DNA of 64,000 nt from Streptomyces sclerotialus (GCA_000719105.1 JODX01000023.1:37389-101388), one strand, 5' to 3'; shown: positions 44,109 to 53,420, numbered from the stretch's first letter. The notes: generated from the sequence alone by a model not told the origin. A program made the numbers and translations.

Positions 44109-45587
44109 TTGTCCGCTCCCCTGTTCCCGAGGCCCTCGGCGGCCGAGCGCCTGGCGCGCTCCGCCGCCGTCACCGACGCCGGCTCCTGGCTGCGGACCCG
44201 TGACGTACCGAGGTGGCTGGCGCGACGCGCCCACGCGCACCGCTTCGCCGTGCAGCGCATCCCGTTCGCCGCGCTCGACGGCTGGGCCTTCGCGCCCGGC
44301 ACCGGCAACCTGATCCATCACAGCGGGCGCTTCTTCACCGTCGAAGGCCTGCGGGTGTCCGTGGACACCGGGCCCTTCAGGACCTGGCAGCAGCCGATCA
44401 TCCGGCAGCCGGAGGTCGGCATCCTGGGCATCCTGACCAAGGAGTTCGACGGGGTGCCGCACTTCCTGATGCAGGCCAAGATGGAACCGGGCAACCCCAA
44501 TCCGGTCCAGCTCTCCCCCACGGTGCAGGCGACGCGCAGCAACTACACCAAGGTGCACCGTGGCGCGGACGTGCCCTACCTCGGCCACTTCCTGAGGCCC
44601 CGGGCGGCACACGTGGTGGCGGACGTGCTGCAGTCCGAGCACGGTTCCTGGTTCTACCGCAAGCGCAACCGGAACATGATCGTCGAGACCATGGACGACG
44701 TTCCGGTCGGTGACGACTTCTGCTGGCTGACCCTCGGCCAGATCGGCGAGCTGCTGCGCATCGACAACCTGGTCAACATGGATGCCCGCACCGTCCTGTC
44801 GTGCGTACCCCTGCCGGACCGTGGCGACGAACCGCTGCACGACGACACCGGGTTGCTGTCCTGGTTCATCACGGAGCGCTCCCGTCACACGGTCGGCAGC
44901 GAGCTCATGGCGCTGAACGACGTCTCGGGCTGGCGCCGTACCCCGTGCGAGATCGAGCACGAGGACGGCCGGTACTTCCGGGTGGTGGCAGTGGCCGTCG
45001 AGGCCGGCAGCCGGGAGGTGAGCGGCTGGACCCAGCCGCTGATCGAGCCCGTCGGCCGTGGTGTCACAGCCTTCCTGACGCGCCGGTCCGGGGAAGGCGT
45101 CGAGGTCCTGGTACGTGCCCAGGTCGAAGGCGGTCTCCTCGACACCGTCGAGCTGGCGCCCACCGTGCAGTGCGTGCCGGACAACCACGCGTGGCTGCCC
45201 CCGGCCGACCGGCCGCGCTTCCTCGACGCGGTGCTGCGGGCGACCCCCGACCGGATCATGTACGAGGCCGTCCACTCGGAGGAGGGCGGGAGGTTCCGCA
45301 ACGCCGAGAGCCGCTACCTGCTGGTCGAGGCCGCGGCCGGGGACGTACCGGATGTACTGCCGCCCGACTACCGGTGGGTCTCACCGGCCCGGCTCGCCGC
45401 ACTGGTGCGGCACGGTCACTACCTCAACGTCCAGGCGCGCAGCCTGCTCTCCTTGTTCACCACGCGGGCCGTCGCGCTCGAGCGAGGGTCCAGCGGCCGC
45501 CACGACAATGGCACGCATGCCTCACCAGCTCAGCGCGCGTACTCTCAACCGAACCTTTCTGGAGCGGCAGTCACTGCTGCGCCGTAG
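44109..45587 (+). CDS. NDP-4-keto-6-deoxyhexose 2,3-dehydratase
   Basis: A 492-residue TylX3/EvaA-type enzyme with two homologous halves. Each half has a repeat of the kind FLMQAKMEPGNPNPVQLSPTV and VLVRAQVEGGLLDTVELAPTV. It removes water from the 4-keto-6-deoxy sugar nucleotide to begin 2-deoxygenation. The TTG at 44109 lies 6 bp after GGAGG; the earlier TTG at 44103 abuts it. The last 80 bp overlap the AlkZ-like gene downstream, giving an atypical Ser/Ala-rich tail. Confidence 0.92.
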   Translation: MSAPLFPRPSAAERLARSAAVTDAGSWLRTRDVPRWLARRAHAHRFAVQRIPFAALDGWAFAPGTGNLIHHSGRFFTVEGLRVSVDTGPFRTWQQPIIRQPEVGILGILTKEFDGVPHFLMQAKMEPGNPNPVQLSPTVQATRSNYTKVHRGADVPYLGHFLRPRAAHVVADVLQSEHGSWFYRKRNRNMIVETMDDVPVGDDFCWLTLGQIGELLRIDNLVNMDARTVLSCVPLPDRGDEPLHDDTGLLSWFITERSRHTVGSELMALNDVSGWRRTPCEIEHEDGRYFRVVAVAVEAGSREVSGWTQPLIEPVGRGVTAFLTRRSGEGVEVLVRAQVEGGLLDTVELAPTVQCVPDNHAWLPPADRPRFLDAVLRATPDRIMYEAVHSEEGGRFRNAESRYLLVEAAAGDVPDVLPPDYRWVSPARLAALVRHGHYLNVQARSLLSLFTTRAVALERGSSGRHDNGTHASPAQRAYSQPNLSGAAVTAAP

Positions 45588-46605
45588 CCCGCTCCCGGCC
45601 CTTTCGGCCGTCGAGCGTCTGATGGGCCTGCAGGCCCAGGAGTCCCATTCCCCCTATGTGAGCCTGTGGGCGCGGCTGGCCGACTTCCGGCACGCCGAGC
45701 TCACGGCACTGCTGCACGGTCGGGACGTCGTGCGTGCCAAGCTGCACCGCAACACCCAGCACCTGGTCACCGCCGAGGACTTCCGCCGGCTGCGGCCCCT
45801 GCTGGAACAGGTCCTCAAGAAGGCCCGTCAGGGCGCCTTCGGGCGAGCCATCGCCGGCCTCGATCTCCATGACCTGGAGGCGGCAGGACGTGAGTTGATG
45901 TCCGGGGAGGGGCTGACCCGGCCGCAGCTGGCCGGCCGGCTCGCCGAGCGGTTCCCGGGCCGTGACCGGCAGGCCCTCGTGTACGCCACGCAGTCCCTGG
46001 TGGCTCATGTGCATCCGCCGCCCAGCGGCACCTGGGGCGACCGCGGCGCCACCCCGCTCGTGCTCGCCGAGGAATGGATCGGCCGCCCCCTGGAGACGGC
46101 ACCCCGGATCGAGGACGTGGTCACGCGGTATCTGGCGGTGTACGGCCCGGCCTCGGTGATGGACGTCCAGGCGTGGTCGGGTCTGACCCGGCTGCGCACG
46201 GTGCTCGACGGCATGCGCTCCGGTCTGTGCACGTACCGGGACGCCACGGGTCGCGAACTGTTCGACCTGCCCGACGCGCCACTCGCCGATGCGGACGTGC
46301 CGGCTCCCGTGCGCTTCCTGCCCGCCTTCGACAACCTGATCCTCAGCCACGCGGACCGTACGCGCGTCATCAGCGACGAGGACCGGGCGCGGGTGATCAC
46401 CGGCAGCGAGGTGCGGCCCGTCTTCCTGGTCGACGGATTCGTGCGCGGCATCTGGTCGTGGCGGGACGGCACCCTGCACGTGCGGCCCTACCGCGCGCTG
46501 AACCCCGACGAGACCTCACAGACCGGCGAGGAGGCCGAGCGGCTGCTCGCCTTCCTGCTGCCGGCGGCACAGCACGCCAAGGGCGAGGTGGTCATCGAGG
46601 GGTGA
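45508..46605 (+). CDS. AlkZ-like DNA glycosylase, copy 2
   Basis: A 365-residue HTH_42 protein. The catalytic motif is Gln42-Ala-Gln44 in MGLQAQESHSPYVSLW, and FLPAFDNLILSHADRTRV matches copy 1. It starts 80 bp inside the end of the sugar dehydratase gene, so it shares that transcript. The ATG at 45508 is followed by a second in-frame ATG at 45517. It is close to copy 1 and may be a duplication. Its end overlaps the convergent ketoreductase gene by 14 bp. Confidence 0.87.
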   Translation: MARMPHQLSARTLNRTFLERQSLLRRSPLPALSAVERLMGLQAQESHSPYVSLWARLADFRHAELTALLHGRDVVRAKLHRNTQHLVTAEDFRRLRPLLEQVLKKARQGAFGRAIAGLDLHDLEAAGRELMSGEGLTRPQLAGRLAERFPGRDRQALVYATQSLVAHVHPPPSGTWGDRGATPLVLAEEWIGRPLETAPRIEDVVTRYLAVYGPASVMDVQAWSGLTRLRTVLDGMRSGLCTYRDATGRELFDLPDAPLADADVPAPVRFLPAFDNLILSHADRTRVISDEDRARVITGSEVRPVFLVDGFVRGIWSWRDGTLHVRPYRALNPDETSQTGEEAERLLAFLLPAAQHAKGEVVIEG

Positions 46606-47554
46606 ACGGCACCTCAGCCGGCTCGACGGTGCGCCACACCGCCCTCAAGGAGTCCGTCGGTCGATACCCGGGCTGCCAGCCCAGTGACCGCCGGGCGCGT
46701 GCGGGATCCACCTGGATCCAGTCCGCGCCGGCGCTACGGCTGCGTACCTGGGCACGGCGCAGCCGCACCGCCTCCGGTGGCAGCCCGCTGACCTGGACCA
46801 AGGCCCGGACGAGCGTCTCGACGGCGACCGCCTCGCCTCGTCCGATGTTCATCAGCGGCTCGGGGGCCCTCTCGGCGGTGGCCGCGTACACGGCGGCCGC
46901 GGCGTCCCGTACGTCGACGAAGTCGCGGTGGGCGGCGGCCACCGCGACGTCGGTGACCTCGCCCGGGGCGGCCCTGCGCAACCGTGCCGCCAGAGCGCCG
47001 AAGAAGCTCTCCGGAGCCGTGTACGGGCCCAGCGTGTTGGTCAGCCGCAGGACCACCCCGTCGCACTCGCCCCGCGCCACCGCGTCGAGCACCAGGCGCG
47101 ACGCCGTGAGCTTGGACCGGGCGTACAGCGAGGTGGGGCGGGGCTCGGCCGTCTCGTCGACAGCGGTGCCGTACGGGATCGGGCCGTATTCGTGGATCGT
47201 GCCGAGATGGACGTAGCGGACGGGGCCGGCCAGCGACCGCAGGGCGGCGAGCAGCCCCTCCACCGGACGTACATTGGCGTCGGCCATCTCACAGGCGCTC
47301 TCGCCCCAGCCGAGCATGGCGTTGACCACCGTGTCCACGCGCCATTCCGCGAACAGCCCGGCGAGTTCGGTACTGGTGCTGCGCCCCACGTCCACGGATC
47401 GGAACGTGTACGGGCTCATGTGCCGGGCGGCTCGCCGGGCGACCGCCACGACATCTGTTCCCCGGCCCGCGAACGCGGCGCAGACATGCCGGCCCACGCA
47501 GCCGGTCGCCCCCAGGACCGCGACCCTGCGGGGTCGCACGGCCGTCGTCCTCAT
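46592..47554 (-). CDS. NDP-hexose 4-ketoreductase/epimerase (extended SDR)
   Basis: A 320-residue extended SDR. The Rossmann motif is LGATGCVGRHVCAA, the catalytic Ser/Thr region is LGTIHEYGP, and the YxxxK is in SLYARSKLTASR. It resembles TylC2-type 4-ketoreductases that complete deoxysugars. It lies downstream of the epimerase and C-methyltransferase genes on the same strand, 11 bp after the epimerase stop, and likely gives the final 4-hydroxyl. Confidence 0.87.
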   Translation of the reverse strand: MRTTAVRPRRVAVLGATGCVGRHVCAAFAGRGTDVVAVARRAARHMSPYTFRSVDVGRSTSTELAGLFAEWRVDTVVNAMLGWGESACEMADANVRPVEGLLAALRSLAGPVRYVHLGTIHEYGPIPYGTAVDETAEPRPTSLYARSKLTASRLVLDAVARGECDGVVLRLTNTLGPYTAPESFFGALAARLRRAAPGEVTDVAVAAAHRDFVDVRDAAAAVYAATAERAPEPLMNIGRGEAVAVETLVRALVQVSGLPPEAVRLRRAQVRSRSAGADWIQVDPARARRSLGWQPGYRPTDSLRAVWRTVEPAEVPFTPR

Positions 47555-47565
47555 CGTCTCTCCCG

Positions 47566-48147
47566 TCAGGCGTGGACACAGTCGGCGTAGCGGGGCAGCA
47601 TCCCCCGGGCGGCGGCCTCGGCGAGGGTGGGCGCGATCCGGTCCCGCTCGGACAGCAGCGGGGTGAGGTCGTGCGGCCACGGCAGCGCGAGTTCCTTGTC
47701 CAGCGGCGAGACCGCCTGCTCCAGTTCGGCCCGGTAGCCGGTGGTCACCAGGTAGGACATGACCGTGTCGTCCGCCAGAGCGAGGAAGGCGTGCCCCACG
47801 CCCTCGGGATAGTAGGCGGCCCGGCAGCTCTCCTCGTCCATGTCCACCTGGTCCCAGACGCCGAACGTCGGGGAGCCGACTCGCAGGTCGACCACCACGT
47901 CCAGGGCTCGACCGCGCGCGCAGTGGACGTACTTGGCCTGGCCGGGCGGGGTCGTCGTGAAGTGGACGCCGCGCAGCACACCGCGGGCCGAGCGACTGTG
48001 GTTGGTCTGCGCCACCGGGAAGGGACGCCCCACCGCCGCGAGGAACGGCTCTTCCTGCAGCGGCGAGACGAATCGGCCCCGGGCATCGGTGTACACCTGG
48101 GGGGTGAACTCGAAGGCGCCGGTTACGGCGAGTTCACGAGTACGCAT
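47566..48147 (-). CDS. NDP-4-keto-hexose 3,5-/5-epimerase (RmlC-like)
   Basis: A 193-residue cupin of the RmlC family. TNHSRSARGVLRGVHF contains the catalytic His, with GRALDVVVDLRVGSPTFG and YPEGVGHAFLAL further on. It inverts C5 (and perhaps C3) to give an L-sugar. It is set between the C-methyltransferase and the ketoreductase, as in mycarose-type pathways. Confidence 0.92.
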   Translation of the reverse strand: MRTRELAVTGAFEFTPQVYTDARGRFVSPLQEEPFLAAVGRPFPVAQTNHSRSARGVLRGVHFTTTPPGQAKYVHCARGRALDVVVDLRVGSPTFGVWDQVDMDEESCRAAYYPEGVGHAFLALADDTVMSYLVTTGYRAELEQAVSPLDKELALPWPHDLTPLLSERDRIAPTLAEAAARGMLPRYADCVHA

Positions 48148-48187
48148 GGTGATCGCCCTCCTGGACGGGAGCCGGTGTGGAGACCGG

Positions 48188-49420
48188 TCACACGACGGTG
48201 AGCTCGGGCAGCGGGAAGATCAGCTTGCCACCGTGGGCCCGGTACGCGGCCTCCCGCTCGAGGAACCCTTCCCGGTAGATCCAGGGCAGGACGAGCAGTT
48301 GGTCCGGTGCGAGCGCCTTCGCCTCGGCCTCCGAGACGATGGGGATGCCGGTGCCCGGGGTGAAGCAGCCGTGTTTCTCCTCGTTGGGTTCGCCGATGCA
48401 CGGCAGGTCGTCGGGGCCGAGGCCGCAGTACTGCAGGATGACATTGCCCTTCGTGGAGGCGCCGTACCCCACGGTCACCAGGCCGGCCTTGCGCGAGTCG
48501 GCGAGCAGTTCCAGGAGCTGGTCGCGGCTGTCGCGGGTCCGCTCGGCGAAGGCCTCGAAGGGAGCCTGGGTGTCGAGGGCGAGTGCGCGTTCCCGGGCGC
48601 GGATGCGGTCGAGCCGCTCGTGGTCGACGCGGTGCCGAGAGCCCGCCTTGGCCAGCGAGACGCACAGGCTGCCGCCGTACACAGCGGTCAACTCGGCGTC
48701 GATGACGACGAGCCCGGCGCGCTCGGCCATCCACTCGATCTGCCGCAGGGCGTAGTACTCCAGGTGTTCGTGGCACACCACGTCATAGGCGCCCGCCTCC
48801 AGCATCGCGGGCAGGTAGCTCTGCTCCATCACCCAGACGCCGTCGTCGTGCAGGATCGCCGCGATGTCCCGCATGAAGTCGAGCGGCCTCGGCAGGTCGT
48901 AGAACATCGCGATGGACGTGACGGCCTTCACCCGGCGGTCGCCGAACCGCTTCGCGAAGACCTCCTGGGAGAAGAAGTCACAGATCAACTCCGCGCGCCG
49001 CGGGTACAGCGGGCGGAACTTCTCCCCCGAGGGGTCGATGCCGACCAGCGCGGGGCCGTCCTGGGGGTAGCAGCGCAGCAGCGTCGAGTCGTTGCTGCCG
49101 ATGTCGAGCACCAGGTCGTCGGGGCCCAGATCGACCCGGGCCGTGACCGCGCGGACCTTGCTCCGCAGGTGCTCGATCATGAACGGCCTGATGCCTGAGC
49201 GGTATCCGTAGTGCTCGCCGTACATCAGGTCGAAGTCGGCGGTGTGCCGCAGCTGCAGGAGTCCGCAGCCGTCCGGTGAGCACAGCACCAGTTCCAGCGG
49301 TACCTCGGGGACCTCCTGCTCACGGTTGCGCGGGAAGATGCAGGTGACAGGGGATGACCCCAGGTCGAGCACGGGCAACAGGGTGCGATTGCCACAGATA
49401 CGGCAAGCGTCGATGACCAT
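48188..49420 (-). CDS. NDP-hexose C-methyltransferase
   Basis: A 410-residue SAM-dependent sugar C-methyltransferase (TylC3/EvaC type). The N-terminal zinc site begins CRICGN and continues in the cysteines of LCSPDGCGLLQL. The SAM motif is VLDIGSNDSTLL, the active-site region CHEHLEYYALRQIEWM, and the C-terminal domain includes GYGASTKGNVILQY. It adds a methyl group to C3 of the 2-deoxy-4-keto sugar. The ATG follows TGGAGGACGAG. It heads the minus-strand sugar operon. Confidence 0.92.
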   Translation of the reverse strand: MVIDACRICGNRTLLPVLDLGSSPVTCIFPRNREQEVPEVPLELVLCSPDGCGLLQLRHTADFDLMYGEHYGYRSGIRPFMIEHLRSKVRAVTARVDLGPDDLVLDIGSNDSTLLRCYPQDGPALVGIDPSGEKFRPLYPRRAELICDFFSQEVFAKRFGDRRVKAVTSIAMFYDLPRPLDFMRDIAAILHDDGVWVMEQSYLPAMLEAGAYDVVCHEHLEYYALRQIEWMAERAGLVVIDAELTAVYGGSLCVSLAKAGSRHRVDHERLDRIRARERALALDTQAPFEAFAERTRDSRDQLLELLADSRKAGLVTVGYGASTKGNVILQYCGLGPDDLPCIGEPNEEKHGCFTPGTGIPIVSEAEAKALAPDQLLVLPWIYREGFLEREAAYRAHGGKLIFPLPELTVV

Positions 49421-49528
49421 TCGTCTCGTCCTCCAGGGCGCGTGAGCCGTACGGGCTTCGGGTCGGCTCCACCGTGGCGGGTCCGGCTCGAACGGCTGTG
49501 GAGTGCGGCTCGGACACGGTGGTGCCGC

Positions 49529-49560
49529 TCGAGCGGGGCTCGAGCGGCACTGGGTATAGA
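49529..49560 (+). promoter_or_regulatory. SARP-type operator/promoter of the third AlkZ-like gene
   Basis: Plus strand: TCGAGCG, four bases, TCGAGCG, eight bases, TATAGA. The heptamers are identical and the -10 is good, making this the best example in the window. Confidence 0.87.
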
Positions 49561-49604
49561 TGCGTTCCGAACCCTGATCTGTCGGTGAAGCACGGAGGAG
49601 ACCC

Positions 49605-50771
49605 ATGAGTTCCGGCATCCCAGGAGTGTCGTGGACCGAGGTGTCCGCCCGCCGTCTGGAACGCACCAGGCTCGCGGCCCCGTCCGACTCGGACGATCCC
49701 GCATCGGTCGTGGCCGCCCTGTGCGGTGTGCACGCCCAGGTCCTCTCCGCGGCCGAGCTCTCCGTCGGCATCCGGATCGCCGGGGCCACCCGTGCCGATG
49801 TCCGCGAGGCCCTGTGGCAGCGGCGCAGCCTGGTCAAGATGTTCGGACCGCGCGGCACCGTCCATCTGCTCCCGACCACCGACCTGCCGCTGTGGATCGG
49901 CGCGCTGAGTTCGATACCGACGTCCGCGAGCCCGTTTCCCGCGCACGTGCGGATGACGCCGGAGCAGACGGAGGAGGTCGTCGCGGCCATCGGGCAGGTA
50001 CTCGCCGACGCTGAGCTCACCATCGACGAGTTGAGCGACGCCGTCGTCGAAGCGACCGGCCCCTGGGCCGGTGACCTCGTCATGCCCGCCTTCCAGGGCA
50101 TGTGGCCGCGCTGGCGGCAGGCCATCACGCTCGCCTCGCACCGCGGAGTCCTGTGCTTCGCGCCGAACCGGGGCCGCAAGGTCACGTACACCAACCCGCG
50201 ACGCTTCCTGCCCGCCTTCGAACCCCTTGAAGCGGGGACCGCCCAGGCGGAGTTGGCCCATCGGTACCTGCACGCCTACGGTCCCGCGACCGCCCAGAAC
50301 TTCGCGCAGTGGCTGAACGCACCGCGCGGGTGGGCGACCGAGCTGTTCCGCTCCCTCGAGGGGAAGATCGAGCAGGTCGACCTGGCGGGCACGGCGTGCT
50401 GGGTGAACACGGGTGACACCCGGATGCCGTCGACGCCGCCGCGCGGTGTGCGCCTGCTGCCGTACTTCGACGCCTACGTGGTGGCAGGACGCCCCCGCGA
50501 GCTCCTCTTCCCCGGTCGGGCCGCCGGGCGTGCCCTGGCGCCGAGCGGGCAGGCGGGCAACTATCCGGTGCTGCTGATCGACGGGACTGTCGCCGGCGTG
50601 TGGCACCAGCGCAGATCGGGCCGCCGGATCCACCTCACAGTGGAGCCGCTCGAGGAGCTGACCGCGGCGCACCTCGGTGCGCTGCGCGAGGAGGCCGAGC
50701 GCGTCGGAGCCGTCCTCGAAGGGCGGCCCGAACTCACCGTCGGCACGGTGACCACCGGTCCACACGCCTGA
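49605..50771 (+). CDS. AlkZ-like DNA glycosylase, copy 3 (HxQ subtype)
   Basis: A 388-residue HTH_42 protein, more divergent than copies 1 and 2. The catalytic position reads His43-Ala-Gln45 in LCGVHAQVLSAAELSVGI, so the first Gln is His. Other family blocks remain, such as RSLVKMFGPRGTVHLLPT and RLLPYFDAYVVAGRPRE. It probably handles a different adduct or the same adduct by another mechanism. It has its own strong SARP-type promoter, suggesting induction together with product. Confidence 0.87.
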   Translation: MSSGIPGVSWTEVSARRLERTRLAAPSDSDDPASVVAALCGVHAQVLSAAELSVGIRIAGATRADVREALWQRRSLVKMFGPRGTVHLLPTTDLPLWIGALSSIPTSASPFPAHVRMTPEQTEEVVAAIGQVLADAELTIDELSDAVVEATGPWAGDLVMPAFQGMWPRWRQAITLASHRGVLCFAPNRGRKVTYTNPRRFLPAFEPLEAGTAQAELAHRYLHAYGPATAQNFAQWLNAPRGWATELFRSLEGKIEQVDLAGTACWVNTGDTRMPSTPPRGVRLLPYFDAYVVAGRPRELLFPGRAAGRALAPSGQAGNYPVLLIDGTVAGVWHQRRSGRRIHLTVEPLEELTAAHLGALREEAERVGAVLEGRPELTVGTVTTGPHA

Positions 50772-50850
50772 TCCGGACACGCACCGTACCCCCGGACCGC
50801 CCCGCGTGCCCACGGTTGTTGAACGGCGGAATGAACGCCTCCGGCGCGAC

Positions 50851-50882
50851 GCGAGCGGCACTCGAGCCTCCTGTCCCAGACT
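50851..50882 (+). promoter_or_regulatory. SARP-type operator/promoter of the MFS exporter
   Basis: Plus strand: GCGAGCG, four bases, TCGAGCC, eight bases, CAGACT, 43 bp before the exporter ATG. Confidence 0.75.
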
Positions 50883-50925
50883 CGCGTCACATCCAAGTCC
50901 CCTCACAGGAGAGGTCAAGAGGCCC

Positions 50926-52509
50926 ATGAGCTCCGCCAGTGAAGCGGCGGCCACTCCCGCTGCCGACCCGAAGCGCTGGGTGGCCCTGGCCGTGTTGCTG
51001 ACCGCAACTCTGCTGGATCTGCTCGACGCAACCATCATCAACGTCGCGATCCCGAGCATCCAGCGGGACATCGGCGCATCCAACACGGCCGTGCAGTGGA
51101 TCACGGCGGGCTACACACTGTCCTTCGCCGTCGGCCTGATCACCGGTGGCCGGCTCGGCGACATCTTCGGCCGCAAGAAGGTCTTCCTGCTCGCCATGGC
51201 CGGATTCACCGTCGCCTCGGCGCTGTCCGGTGTGGCCACAGCGCCGGAGGTGCTGATCGGCACGCGCATTCTGCAGGGCCTGATGGCGTCGCTGATGGTG
51301 CCGCAGGTGTTGTCGATCATGCAGGTCACCTTCGCCCCGCAGGAGATGGGCCGGGCGTTCGGAATGTTCGGCGCGGTCAGCGGCATCGGCGCGGTCTCCG
51401 GCCCCGTCCTCGGCGCGCTGCTCACCGAGTGGGACGTCTTCGGTCTGAGCTGGCGGCCGATCTTCCTCGTCAACATTCCCGTGGGCATCGTCGGCCTCAT
51501 CCTGGGCCGGCGTTACCTCAACGAGTCGAAGGCCCCCTCGGCACCGCGTCTCGACCTGCCGGGCGTCGTCCTGGCCACACTCGGTCTGCTGATGCTGCTC
51601 TACCCGCTCACCCGCGGCCAGGAGCTGGGCTGGCCGGCCTGGAGCCTGGTGTGCATGCCCGCGAGCCTGCTCGTCTTCGCCGGCTTCGTGCTGCACCAGC
51701 GGTCCAGGATCCGTCGCGACGGCTTCCCGCTGGTCGAACTCTCGCTGTTCAAGGTCAGGAGCTTCTCCGCGGGCATCGTCGTCCAACTGATCTTCGGCAC
51801 GGCCTTCGGTCTGTTCTCGCTGACCGGAGCGCTGTACATGCAGATCGGCCTCGGCTGGACACCCGTGCACTCGGCGCTGGCCAGCCTCATGTTCGGCGTG
51901 CCCATGTCGCTGTCGGCGATCTACTCGATCCAGAAGCTGGTCCCCCGGTTCGGCCGCAAGGTGCTGCAGACCGGCGCGCTGCTGCTGATCGCCGGCCTCG
52001 CGATCTACGGGTGGCTCGCGCAGGAGCACGGCACGGGTGTCACGACACCGCTGCTGATCGTGCCGCTCGTGGTGGCCGGTGTGGGCCTCGGGATGATCAT
52101 GGCGCCGCTCACCAGCGCGGTGCTCTCCGAGGTACCCGGCGAGCACGCCGGTTCCGCGTCCGGCCTGGTCAACACCGTCAACCAGCTCGGTCTCTCGTTC
52201 GGCCTCGGACTGACCTCGGTGGCCTTCTTCACCAGCGTGCCGTCGCACGTCACCGGCGGAGAGCCCTACATCGGCGCCTTCACCGACACCCTGTGGTGGG
52301 TGGGTGGCGGCATGGCCCTCGCCTTCCTGCTGATGTTCGCCCTGCCGAAGTCGGCACAGCCCCAGTTCACGGCCCAGGAGCCCGCCAAGGACGGTGCCGC
52401 CGCTCCCGCGCCGGAGACGACGGAGGCGGCGGAAGCGGCAGAAGCACCGGAAGGGGCATCGCGGGTGCCGGTGACCGAGTCGGCCCCCGCCTCCCGCGCC
52501 ACCGCCTGA
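50926..52509 (+). CDS. MFS exporter (DHA2 type) of the cluster
   Basis: A 527-residue 14-helix drug:proton antiporter. Helix 1 has TLLDLLDATIINVAIP, motif A is in GRLGDIFGRKKVFLL, and motif C in GIGAVSGPVLGAL. The C-terminal 50 residues are a disordered Ala/Glu/Pro tail. The ATG at 50926 follows ACAGGAGAGG. SARP-type control links it to the PKS, so it probably exports the polyketide. Confidence 0.92.
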   Translation: MSSASEAAATPAADPKRWVALAVLLTATLLDLLDATIINVAIPSIQRDIGASNTAVQWITAGYTLSFAVGLITGGRLGDIFGRKKVFLLAMAGFTVASALSGVATAPEVLIGTRILQGLMASLMVPQVLSIMQVTFAPQEMGRAFGMFGAVSGIGAVSGPVLGALLTEWDVFGLSWRPIFLVNIPVGIVGLILGRRYLNESKAPSAPRLDLPGVVLATLGLLMLLYPLTRGQELGWPAWSLVCMPASLLVFAGFVLHQRSRIRRDGFPLVELSLFKVRSFSAGIVVQLIFGTAFGLFSLTGALYMQIGLGWTPVHSALASLMFGVPMSLSAIYSIQKLVPRFGRKVLQTGALLLIAGLAIYGWLAQEHGTGVTTPLLIVPLVVAGVGLGMIMAPLTSAVLSEVPGEHAGSASGLVNTVNQLGLSFGLGLTSVAFFTSVPSHVTGGEPYIGAFTDTLWWVGGGMALAFLLMFALPKSAQPQFTAQEPAKDGAAAPAPETTEAAEAAEAPEGASRVPVTESAPASRATA

Positions 52510-52539
52510 GGCGCCCGGGCCCCTTTCCGTACAGATCCC

Positions 52540-52589
52540 TACGGCCGCGGTCCACGGACTCACCTTCGAGTCCGTGGACCGCGGCCGTA
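52540..52589. terminator. Bidirectional hairpin after the exporter gene
   Basis: A perfect 21-bp stem (52540-52560 with 52569-52589) and an eight-base loop CACCTTCG, between the convergent exporter and SDR genes. Confidence 0.82.
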
Positions 52590-52615
52590 CGGGCGGGAAA
52601 CCGGCGGCGAGGAGA

Positions 52616-53338
52616 TCACCAGGGCACGGTGCCGTCCGCGGTGAGGAAGACCCCGCTGGGGCCATCGGCACCCAGCGTCGCGGCGGCGACCTCGACCTGC
52701 GCGCCCTGCTCGGCCGTCAGGACACCGACTCCGCGGTTGATGTCGGTGGCGACGAACCCTGGCGAGCAGGCGTTGACCTTGACCGTCGTGTCGCGCAACT
52801 CGTTCGCGTAGAGCACGGTCAGCATGTTCACCGCGGCCTTCGACACCGAGTACCCGGTGATCGCCGGCATCTCGGAGCCGGCGAGCCAGGCCGGGATGCC
52901 CATCTCGCTGGAGACGTTGACGATGCGGCCCTCCGGTGAACGGCGCAGCAGCGGGAGCATCGCGTTGGTGACCGCGACCAGGCCGCAGACGTTCGTCTCG
53001 AAGGTGGTACGCAGCGCGTCGAGGGAGACCTCGCTCGCCCTGGCGGCGGGCCACTCGACATTGATTCCGGCGTTGTTGACGAGGATGTCCAGGCGCCCGT
53101 ACGTCTCATCGATCCGGCGTGCGGCGGCGGCGATGTCGACGTCGTCCGTGACGTCCAGCTGCACGAAGTGCGCGTCCACGCCCTCCTCGCGCAACGCCTT
53201 CACCGCGGCCTCGCCACGAGCCCGGTCGCGGGCGCCCACCAGCACGACGGCGCCGAGCCGTCCGAGACTCCGGGCGGCTTCCAGACCGATGCCCTTGCCG
53301 GCACCTGTGATCAGGGAGATCTTCGCTGTGGCTGTCAT
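52616..53338 (-). CDS. SDR-family carbonyl reductase
   Basis: A 240-residue classical SDR with ITGAGKGIGLEAARSLG, LVNNAGINVEWP and the active-site TGYSVSKAAVNM. It resembles plant-type carbonyl reductases more than ActIII polyketide ketoreductases. It probably reduces a carbonyl during tailoring. It stands alone between two strong hairpins, so it has its own transcript. Confidence 0.87.
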   Translation of the reverse strand: MTATAKISLITGAGKGIGLEAARSLGRLGAVVLVGARDRARGEAAVKALREEGVDAHFVQLDVTDDVDIAAAARRIDETYGRLDILVNNAGINVEWPAARASEVSLDALRTTFETNVCGLVAVTNAMLPLLRRSPEGRIVNVSSEMGIPAWLAGSEMPAITGYSVSKAAVNMLTVLYANELRDTTVKVNACSPGFVATDINRGVGVLTAEQGAQVEVAAATLGADGPSGVFLTADGTVPW

Positions 53339-53420
53339 GCGGGGAGGGTGCCACAGGCCCCTAGGGCGCGGCTGGTCCGCAGCTCGGCGCTCCTTTGCAC
53401 GACGTGCACCCCGGTACGAC

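Noticed and set aside
52616..53338. An ActIII-type C9 ketoreductase
   Set aside because: The SDR resembles plant-type carbonyl reductases and stands alone between terminators; no KR with ActIII features was found near the minimal PKS.
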